From an uncultured Microbacterium sp. (GTDB lineage: Bacteria; Actinomycetota; Actinomycetes; Actinomycetales; Microbacteriaceae): a DNA stretch of 5,638 nt. Numbering within the stretch: the stretch's first letter is position 1; every line of letters starts with the position of its first letter. Location of the stretch: the NCBI GenBank assembly GCA_937988695.1, contig CALKHM010000217.1, positions 1 to 5,638 of the forward strand, written 5' to 3'. This document shows positions 1-3,877 of this stretch, piece by piece. The position numbers and the translations under genes were made by a program. The notes beneath the pieces were generated by a model, which worked only from the letters and a program-made list of their open reading frames with translations, was not told the DNA's origin and ran no database searches.

Positions 1-302
1 CGTGGTCCGAGCACGGTATAGAACATCGTGTCGAGGGCCCAGAACCGACCGCGCACCAGTATCGGACGGTCGAGGGTTCCCTTGCGTCCAAACAGCACGC
101 TGGGCCCCTCGTGGAGGTAGCCCGACGCGCGCCGGAGCTCGCCGCCCGCTCCGTACACCGGATAGCCACCGGCGTCGACACGCACGTCCTTGTCGTCGGC
201 ACCGCGGTGGAAAGTGGCCACACGCCGGAGTTGTGCGGTGCCCCACTCATCCGGCAGGGAACCGATCCAGGGGGCCCTCAGAGCCGATCGCGGTCCGCTC
301 AC
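1..302 (-). CDS. hsdS: Type I restriction-modification specificity subunit HsdS, N-terminal part (runs off the left edge)
   Basis: HsdS recognises the DNA target and holds HsdM (and HsdR) in the type I complex. One hundred codons are visible, and the gene continues beyond base 1. The translation fits the start of a first target-recognition domain: a PDEW motif near residues 18-21 (compare the common IPxHW opening), then RVATFHRG, YPVYGAGG at 48-54, a hydrophobic strand leading to GRKGTLD at 72-78, and FWALDTMFY at 87-95. This G-G...GRKG...DTMFY layout is characteristic of HsdS target-recognition domains. The start is GTG at 302-300, overlapping the hsdM stop as GTGA. I see no strong ribosome binding site, so translation is probably coupled to hsdM. 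The conserved helices and second recognition domain lie outside the window, so the target sequence and the integrity of the gene cannot be judged. Confidence 0.9.
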   Translation of the reverse strand, partial: MSGPRSALRAPWIGSLPDEWGTAQLRRVATFHRGADDKDVRVDAGGYPVYGAGGELRRASGYLHEGPSVLFGRKGTLDRPILVRGRFWALDTMFYTVLGP

Positions 303-2038
303 CGGCGGGCCTGGCCGAGCAGCTCGAGGATCTCGCCGGTCAGTGCGTCGAGGTCGCGTTCGATCTCCTCGAGCGGGCGCGGAGCCGTGTGGAGGGAGAA
401 ATGGCGAGTGAAGGGGATCGCATAGCCGATCTTCGTCTTGGCGGCGTCCACCCAGGCGTCGGGAAGGTGGCCGGCGACCTCGGTGTCGACGTACGCCTGG
501 ATGACGGCATCCTCCGCCCGTCGCCCCTGCTCGTTCCCGCCGTACCCGAACGGCACGTTCTCGGTGTCGCGCAGCTTGGGGTCGGCCTTGGCATTGCCCC
601 GGCGATCGCGCACGATCTCGTCCCGCTGGTCGCGCAGTGGGCGCTCGACGGTGATCTTCCAGTACGCGAACGCGTCCGTCGGAAGGATCCGGGAGTGCTC
701 GTTCGAGCTGTGCGCGCCGTAGAGCTCGAGGATCGACCGGCGATCGCCCTCGGCGATCTCGCGGTTCTTCCGGCCGAGACTCTGACGCATCCTGGTGAAG
801 AACCCGGTGGCGTCGATGAGCTGCACCGTGCCGGCGCGATCGACGTGCTTGGCGTTGTCGAGGATCCAGACGTACGTCGCGATGCCGGTATGGGAGAACA
901 TGTCCGTCGGCAGCGCCACGATCGCGTCGATGAGATCGTGCTCGAGCAGCCAGCGGCGGATCTCGCTCGGTCCCGATCCGGCGCCGCCGGCGAACAGCGG
1001 CGATCCGCTGAGCACGATGCCGGCACGCCCACCGCCCTCCCCGGCCGGGCGCATCTTCGTCACGAGGTGCTGGAGGAACAGCATCTGACCGTCGTTGACC
1101 GGTGGCAGGCCGCCGGGAAAGCGGCTGCGCTCGCCGGCATCCCGGATGTGCCGGGCGACCGCGTCTCGGGACGCCCGCCAATCCACGCCGTACGGCGGGT
1201 TCGCGAGGCAGTAGTCGAACGTCTGGCCGGCGAACAGATCCTCGGCGAGGGTGTCGCCGAGGCGGATGTTCGAGGCGTCCTGACCGCGCACGATCATGTC
1301 GGACTTGCAGATCGCGTAGGACTTGTCGTTGATCTCCTGTCCGTACAGCCGCGGGTGAGTGTCCGAGTCGATCTCGCGCAGGCGCTCATCGGCCGTGCAG
1401 AGCATGCCGCCCGTGCCGGCCGTCGGGTCGTACACGGTGGGCATGCCGCCGGGCCCGGCGACGGTCTCGCCGCCTCCGGCAAGCAGCAGGTCCACCACGA
1501 GTCGGATCACGTCGCGCGGAGTGAAATGCTCGCCGGAGATCTCGTCGGATGCCTCGGCGAAGGTGCGGATGAGCTCTTCGAACAGGTCGCCCATCGCCGC
1601 ATTGCCCACGCGATCGGGGTGCAGGTCGACGTCGGCGAACCGGCGCACGACGATCAGCAGCCGGTTCTTCTCGGCGAGCCGGTGGATCTCGTCCGCGAAA
1701 CGGAGACGCGCGAACATGTCGATGTTCTTCGAGAATCCGGCGATGTAGTCGACGAGATCGATCTCCAGGCGCCGCGGATCGTCGGTCAGACGGCTGAACG
1801 ACCAGGAGCTCGCGTTGGAGAACGGCAGCCCGGTCTTCGCACGTACGAGGGCATCGCACGACTGCTCGTCGGGCGTGGCGCGAAGGACGTTCGCCACCGC
1901 GTCGCGGTGCGCGGTGAGCACGCAGTCGAGCCGTCGCAGGATCGTCATCGGCAGGATGACGTCGGCATATCGCTGCGGCCGGTACACCCCGCGGAGCTGG
2001 TCGGCGATGCTCCGCACGAGAGAGCTCAGGCTGCTCAC
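299..2038 (-). CDS. hsdM: Type I restriction-modification DNA adenine methyltransferase subunit HsdM
   Basis: This cytoplasmic subunit transfers a methyl group from S-adenosylmethionine to adenine N6 at the site chosen by HsdS. The 579 residues are within the usual HsdM range. An N-terminal helical domain (about 1-165) starts with a RxxYRPQxYxDVILPMTILRRLD pattern. The N6-methylase core follows: GEHFTPRDV at 169-177, SAM-binding motif I DPTAGTGG at 204-211, YGQEIN at 232-237, catalytic motif IV NPPYG at 280-284, and LPTDMFSHTGIATYVWILDN near 377-395. The C-terminal part has the familiar DPKLRDTENVPF and KTKIGYAIPFTRHF segments. All expected catalytic residues are present, so it should be active. 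GTG at 2038-2036 was chosen because GGAG (2047-2050) lies eight bases upstream. It is followed by hsdS with a four-base overlap, and it is divergent from an XRE regulator. The long plus-strand open frame across it is a codon-bias shadow. Confidence 0.97.
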   Translation of the reverse strand: MSSLSSLVRSIADQLRGVYRPQRYADVILPMTILRRLDCVLTAHRDAVANVLRATPDEQSCDALVRAKTGLPFSNASSWSFSRLTDDPRRLEIDLVDYIAGFSKNIDMFARLRFADEIHRLAEKNRLLIVVRRFADVDLHPDRVGNAAMGDLFEELIRTFAEASDEISGEHFTPRDVIRLVVDLLLAGGGETVAGPGGMPTVYDPTAGTGGMLCTADERLREIDSDTHPRLYGQEINDKSYAICKSDMIVRGQDASNIRLGDTLAEDLFAGQTFDYCLANPPYGVDWRASRDAVARHIRDAGERSRFPGGLPPVNDGQMLFLQHLVTKMRPAGEGGGRAGIVLSGSPLFAGGAGSGPSEIRRWLLEHDLIDAIVALPTDMFSHTGIATYVWILDNAKHVDRAGTVQLIDATGFFTRMRQSLGRKNREIAEGDRRSILELYGAHSSNEHSRILPTDAFAYWKITVERPLRDQRDEIVRDRRGNAKADPKLRDTENVPFGYGGNEQGRRAEDAVIQAYVDTEVAGHLPDAWVDAAKTKIGYAIPFTRHFSLHTAPRPLEEIERDLDALTGEILELLGQARR

Positions 2039-2046
2039 GTCACGAT

Positions 2047-2050
2047 CTCC
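2047..2050 (-). promoter_or_regulatory. Ribosome binding site of hsdM
   Basis: On the minus strand GGAG is followed by ATCGTGAC and then the GTG start, an eight-base spacing. This is the only good Shine-Dalgarno match near the 5' end of hsdM and decides the GTG start at 2038. A nearby GTG at 2043-2041 is in another frame and reads straight into a stop. Confidence 0.65.
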
Positions 2051-2056
2051 GCTGTC

Positions 2057-2075
2057 GCCCGGCTGCCTGCCGGGC
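2057..2075 (-). promoter_or_regulatory. Strong hairpin in the hsdM 5' leader
   Basis: Bases 2057-2063 (GCCCGGC) and 2069-2075 (GCCGGGC) are perfect reverse complements around a five-base loop. In the hsdM transcript this all-G/C stem ends six bases before the GGAG ribosome binding site. No U-run follows, so it is not a classical terminator. It could tune translation or mRNA stability. The fold is visible in the sequence; the function is inference. Confidence 0.45.
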
Positions 2076-2103
2076 CGCGTGGGCGCGGGTTCGACGGCAG
2101 ACG

Positions 2104-2155
2104 TTGGTCACAATGGCGAGGATATAACCATGATGGCATAATCGGCAGGATATGA
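2104..2155. promoter_or_regulatory. AT-rich divergent promoter region between hsdM and the XRE regulator
   Basis: This stretch is clearly AT-richer than its surroundings and lies between two divergent genes. On the plus strand TATAAC (2123-2128) and CATAAT (2137-2142) resemble -10 boxes. The TTGGTC at 2104-2109 is badly spaced for either, so no full consensus promoter can be named. CCAT-G-ATGG (2128-2136) is a small perfect palindrome between the two boxes, and GGATAT occurs twice (2120-2125 and 2148-2153). The minus strand shows TTATAT-like boxes for hsdM in the same place. The promoters of both genes probably overlap here. Confidence 0.4.
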
Positions 2156-2168
2156 GTGTGTGTACTCA
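2153..2168. promoter_or_regulatory. Inverted repeat TGAGT-N6-ACTCA, candidate operator of the XRE regulator
   Basis: The five-base arms at 2153-2157 and 2164-2168 are perfect and flank GTGTGT. The site lies just after the CATAAT -10-like box and upstream of the preferred GTG start at 2195. A dimeric helix-turn-helix repressor bound there would block transcription of its own gene and might affect the divergent hsdM promoter. Five-base arms can arise by chance, so this is a candidate supported mainly by position. Confidence 0.35.
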
Positions 2169-2194
2169 GGCATTCGGGTCGGTACACAGGGTTG

Positions 2195-2503
2195 GTGCCT
2201 GAATCGACGATCGATCCCCGCCGTGAGCTGGGGCGCCGCCTGGCCGACTACCGTATGGCACGCAAGCTGACGGTCGACGGGCTGGCAGCGGTGGCGAACC
2301 TCGATGTCTCCAACATCCGCAAGATCGAGGCCGGCTCGAACCCCCGGCTGGTCACCCTGCTGAAGATCGCTGGCGTGCTCGAGGTGGATCTGGCCGAGCT
2401 GTTCGCGGGCATCGATCCCTATGCGTTGGAAGGCTCGGACCGCCCGACGAAGGTCAGCGAGGTCGATCCGCGGTTCTGGCGACCACGCGACCGTATCGCC
2501 TGA
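2195..2503 (+). CDS. Small XRE-family helix-turn-helix transcriptional regulator
   Basis: This 102-residue protein is likely a DNA-binding regulator. Residues 8-70 form a Cro/CI-type HTH_3 domain: RRELGRRLADYRMARKLT, then LAAVANLDVSNIRKIEAG (about 30-47) carrying the two helices of the motif, and LLKIAGVLEVDLAELF as the closing helices. A short charged tail ending RFWRPRDRIA follows; no metal-binding or enzymatic domain is seen. The start is uncertain. GTG at 2195 gives a protein beginning just before the domain and leaves the inverted repeat at 2153-2168 upstream. A GTG at 2156 with AGGA (2147-2150) five bases before it would add 13 residues (MCVLRHSGRYTGL) and place the repeat inside the gene. 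It is divergent from hsdM, so it could act as a restriction-modification controller, but an unrelated housekeeping role cannot be excluded. The exact target is unknown. Confidence 0.85.
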   Translation: MPESTIDPRRELGRRLADYRMARKLTVDGLAAVANLDVSNIRKIEAGSNPRLVTLLKIAGVLEVDLAELFAGIDPYALEGSDRPTKVSEVDPRFWRPRDRIA

Positions 2504-2511
2504 GGAGGCGA
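2496..2511. terminator. Short hairpin over the XRE stop codon, possible bidirectional terminator
   Basis: TCGCCT (2496-2501) and AGGCGA (2506-2511) are perfect complements around GAGG, overlapping the TGA stop of the regulator. The convergent gene on the minus strand ends only 16 bases further on, so termination in both directions is needed about here. There is no U-tract, and the six-pair stem is modest, so the call is tentative. Confidence 0.3.
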
Positions 2512-2519
2512 ACGCCGGA

Positions 2520-2819
2520 TCAGCAGACGAAGGTCCAGGCGTATTCGCGGTCGTCGGGGCGTCGCCAATGGACGGTGACCATCCCCGAGTCGATCGCACG
2601 CTCACCGAAGAACACGAACCTCACCTCCTGACCGGGAGCGAGGTTTGCTCGCGGCACGGCAGGTTCGGCCCACCCCTCTCCGAAGAACTGGGTGGAGATG
2701 TCCGTCAGCGGCTCTGTGCCGATGTTGCGCAGCGTGCACCAGGGCAGACCCTCGCGATCGACGGACCATGGGATGAGGTAGGCGGTCTCGGTCTGGCGTG
2801 GTTCGACGGGGCGGAGCAT
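2520..2819 (-). CDS. Hypothetical 99-residue protein, probably a single beta-sandwich domain
   Basis: I do not recognise a named family. The frame reads like a real protein: mixed composition, no arginine/serine-rich shadow character, and alternating hydrophobic strands. Landmarks are AYLIPWSV (13-20), LPWCTLRNIGTEPLTDI (25-41), LAPGQEVRFVFFG (60-72) and VTVHWRRPDDREYAWTF (81-97). The LRNIG-E...L-PGQ-V layout resembles Ig-like or CARDB-type beta-sandwich domains; that resemblance is an inference. There is no signal peptide or membrane segment, so it is probably cytoplasmic. The ATG at 2819 is preceded by TAGCGT with a six-base gap, which suits a leaderless transcript. A GGAGG directly abuts the ATG, too close for a normal ribosome site. 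It is convergent with the XRE gene and divergent from the nuclease gene. I recall similar small proteins in Microbacteriaceae, without known function. Confidence 0.75.
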   Translation of the reverse strand: MLRPVEPRQTETAYLIPWSVDREGLPWCTLRNIGTEPLTDISTQFFGEGWAEPAVPRANLAPGQEVRFVFFGERAIDSGMVTVHWRRPDDREYAWTFVC

Positions 2820-2825
2820 CCTCCG

Positions 2826-2831
2826 ACGCTA
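2826..2831 (-). promoter_or_regulatory. Candidate -10 box TAGCGT of a leaderless transcript for the 99-residue protein
   Basis: TAGCGT fits the actinobacterial TANNNT -10 pattern and lies six bases before the ATG, so transcription would begin at or next to the start codon. I found no clear -35 hexamer. The same geometry is seen before the nuclease gene at 3107-3112. Confidence 0.4.
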
Positions 2832-3106
2832 CGAGTGGGCTCGGACGATATCGGCGCGCGCCGGTGCCCGGTGAGCGAGGTCTGTGGATGACAGTCACGT
2901 CGGCGCCGCGGGGGAGCGATTCTCGAGCCGGACCACAACGCCGAGTCGACATGAGCGACCGCTCCGCCGATCCGCACCCGATCAACGCCAACCACAACCA
3001 CAACCGTTCCACGAACGCCCGGGGAAGCCCACACCGCAGGCTCGTGCGCACACCAGTCATCGCTCGATCAGCCGCGTCGCGACCGGGCACGCGGCATCCG
3101 CCGGCG
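2832..3106. other. Divergent intergenic stretch without a convincing gene
   Basis: This region separates two divergent genes. Plus-strand frames remain open through it, but the translations (rich in Arg, Ser, Pro, His and Asn) do not look like protein. In the nuclease frame, ATGs at 2888 and 2951 would give N-terminal extensions such as MSDRSADPHPINANHNHNR, which I consider non-coding. A tandem hexamer CAACCA-CAACCA-CAACCG lies at 2989-3006. I see no RNA gene or terminator here. Confidence 0.5.
2989..3006. repeat. Three tandem CAACCA-type hexamers
   Basis: The units are CAACCA (2989-2994), CAACCA (2995-3000) and CAACCG (3001-3006). The third copy differs in its last base. The repeat is short and may be a chance low-complexity tract or a binding site for a regulator of either divergent gene. 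Confidence 0.4.
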
Positions 3107-3112
3107 TACGCT
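3107..3112 (+). promoter_or_regulatory. Candidate -10 box TACGCT of a leaderless transcript for the YqaJ-type nuclease
   Basis: TACGCT matches TANNNT and is followed by six bases (CGAGGC) and then GTG at 3119. This mirrors the spacing before the divergent gene on the other strand. It is the main reason for choosing GTG 3119 over the earlier in-frame ATGs. No clear -35 box was found. Confidence 0.45.
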
Positions 3113-3118
3113 CGAGGC

Positions 3119-3745
3119 GTGACCCCCGAACTGGCCGAGCGCATCGTCGCGGACTCGCGCGACCGGGTCGGCTGGCTGCGAGCGCGCTCGCGCGGGATCA
3201 CGGCGACGGATGTCGCGCATCTGACCAGCCATCGGGCGATCGATCGTGCCGCCTGGACCAAGCTGCGTGGCAGCGGCTTCACCGGGAACGTCTACACCGA
3301 GCACGGACGTCGGCGCGAGCCGGAGATCGCGGCGTGGGTCGCCGCCACCCACGGCATCCTGCCGTCGACCGCGCTGTTCCGCGCCGTCGTCGAACCACGG
3401 CACCTGGCCACTCCCGACGGCCTCCGGCAGGACCGCGAGGGACGCATCACGCTCGCCGAGATCAAGACGACCAACAAGCCGTGGCGCTCGATCCCCCGCT
3501 CCTACCTGCGCCAGGTGTGGTGGCAGCAGCACGTGCTGGGCGCCGAGCGCACCCTCGTCATCTGGGAGCAGCACGTCGACTTCGTGCCGGTCGGCGACGA
3601 GCCGCGATGCGCCTGGGTCGACCGCGACGACGCCGAGATCGGCACGCTCGTCCGCCTCGCGACGGCACTGATCGACGAGCTGCACCGGCGGACGCATCCG
3701 AGCCCGGCACGGCAACTGCACCGCGCACTCGCCCTCGCCGACTGA
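3119..3745 (+). CDS. YqaJ/lambda-exonuclease-type nuclease (PD-(D/E)xK fold)
   Basis: This 208-residue protein looks like a YqaJ-type nuclease. Lambda exonuclease and relatives degrade one strand of duplex ends to prepare recombination. The visible motifs are in the family order: RSRGITATD (23-31, matching the RxxGIGxSD-like opening), GRRRE (63-67, acidic E67), ATPDG (97-101, D100), E114-I-K116 (the ExK catalytic pair), and a glutamine-bearing helix YLRQVWWQQHVLG (129-141). The catalytic set is therefore complete. It is near the usual size for a single-domain YqaJ protein. The start at GTG 3119 rests on the TACGCT box and on homology beginning soon after; ATG 2951 would add a low-complexity extension. 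No RecT/Bet-type annealing protein or other phage gene is nearby, so it is a solitary copy, perhaps for host DNA repair or as a remnant of an older mobile element. Substrate and role are unproven. Confidence 0.85.
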   Translation: MTPELAERIVADSRDRVGWLRARSRGITATDVAHLTSHRAIDRAAWTKLRGSGFTGNVYTEHGRRREPEIAAWVAATHGILPSTALFRAVVEPRHLATPDGLRQDREGRITLAEIKTTNKPWRSIPRSYLRQVWWQQHVLGAERTLVIWEQHVDFVPVGDEPRCAWVDRDDAEIGTLVRLATALIDELHRRTHPSPARQLHRALALAD

Positions 3746-3760
3746 CCCGTAGAAGTGTTG

Positions 3761-3776
3761 GTTGACGAACATCAAC
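3761..3776. promoter_or_regulatory. Operator copy 1 (GTTGA-N6-TCAAC) upstream of the MFS transporter
   Basis: The arms are GTTGA at 3761-3765 and TCAAC at 3772-3776. The site covers the candidate -35 box TTGACG (3762-3767). It is 29 bp, centre to centre, from copy 2. The same five-base arms with the same six-base gap occur three times in 62 bases, which makes chance very unlikely. Confidence 0.8.
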
Positions 3777-3789
3777 GAATGAGTATATG
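3762..3789 (+). promoter_or_regulatory. Candidate promoter of the MFS transporter gene
   Basis: TTGACG (3762-3767) and TATATG (3784-3789) are separated by 16 bases and make the best promoter match in the region. Transcription would start near 3795, inside operator copy 2. A second option uses the perfect TTGACA at 3791-3796 with the weak AATCGT at 3813-3818. In either case repressor binding to the three operators would block RNA polymerase. The leader would then be roughly 60-85 bases, C-rich and without obvious structure. Confidence 0.5.
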
Positions 3790-3805
3790 GTTGACATTAC
3801 TCAAC
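3790..3805. promoter_or_regulatory. Operator copy 2 (GTTGA-N6-TCAAC)
   Basis: The arms are at 3790-3794 and 3801-3805, and the site overlaps the predicted transcription start. It is one base away from copy 3 (17 bp centre to centre), so the inner arms form the 11-base palindrome TCAACTGTTGA (3801-3811). The spacing would allow two dimers on nearly the same face or shifted around the helix. Confidence 0.8.
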
Positions 3806-3806
3806 T

Positions 3807-3822
3807 GTTGACAATCGTCAAC
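3807..3822. promoter_or_regulatory. Operator copy 3 (GTTGAC-N4-GTCAAC), the most symmetric
   Basis: This copy has full six-base arms (3807-3812 and 3817-3822). Together with copy 2 it lies in a larger inverted repeat whose outer arms are ATGGTTGAC (3787-3795) and GTCAACCAT (3817-3825). Palindromes of this size and spacing are typical targets of MarR- or TetR-family repressors that control drug-efflux genes. The identity of the protein is inference. Confidence 0.8.
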
Positions 3823-3866
3823 CATCTGCGCCACCGCCGCCGCGCCCCGAATCGCCCCCGCTTCCC

Positions 3867-3872
3867 GAAGGA
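3867..3872 (+). promoter_or_regulatory. Ribosome binding site of the MFS transporter
   Basis: GAAGGA is followed by five bases and then ATG at 3878. It fixes the start of the transporter; the upstream ATG at 3787 lies inside the operator region and in another frame. Confidence 0.75.
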
Positions 3873-3877
3873 TCTGC

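Noticed and set aside
2..2155. Plus-strand open frame of 717 codons antisense to hsdM and hsdS
   Set aside because: The translation is an Arg/Gly/Ala/Val/His-rich mirror of GC-biased codons with no recognisable domain, while the minus-strand frames carry complete HsdM motifs and a clear HsdS start.
2152..2202. Sixteen-residue leader peptide (ATG 2152 to TGA 2200-2202) before the XRE regulator
   Set aside because: The AGGA is only one base from the ATG, too close for initiation, and the peptide has no run of regulatory codons. I kept it only as an alternative reading in the findings.
2108..2605. Minus-strand frame of 165 codons across the XRE gene
   Set aside because: It has no recognisable domain and is antisense to a clear helix-turn-helix domain; it also overlaps the 3' end of the better-supported 99-residue gene.
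2705..3034. Minus-strand frame of 109 codons over the divergent intergenic stretch
   Set aside because: It begins plausibly but turns into an Arg/Ser/Pro-rich shadow and overlaps the 5' part of the 99-residue gene on the same strand in another frame.
2888..3118. Earlier in-frame starts (ATG 2888 or 2951) for the YqaJ-type nuclease
   Set aside because: The added residues are low complexity (including NHNHNR from a hexamer repeat) and family similarity starts only after GTG 3119, which also has a well-placed -10 box.
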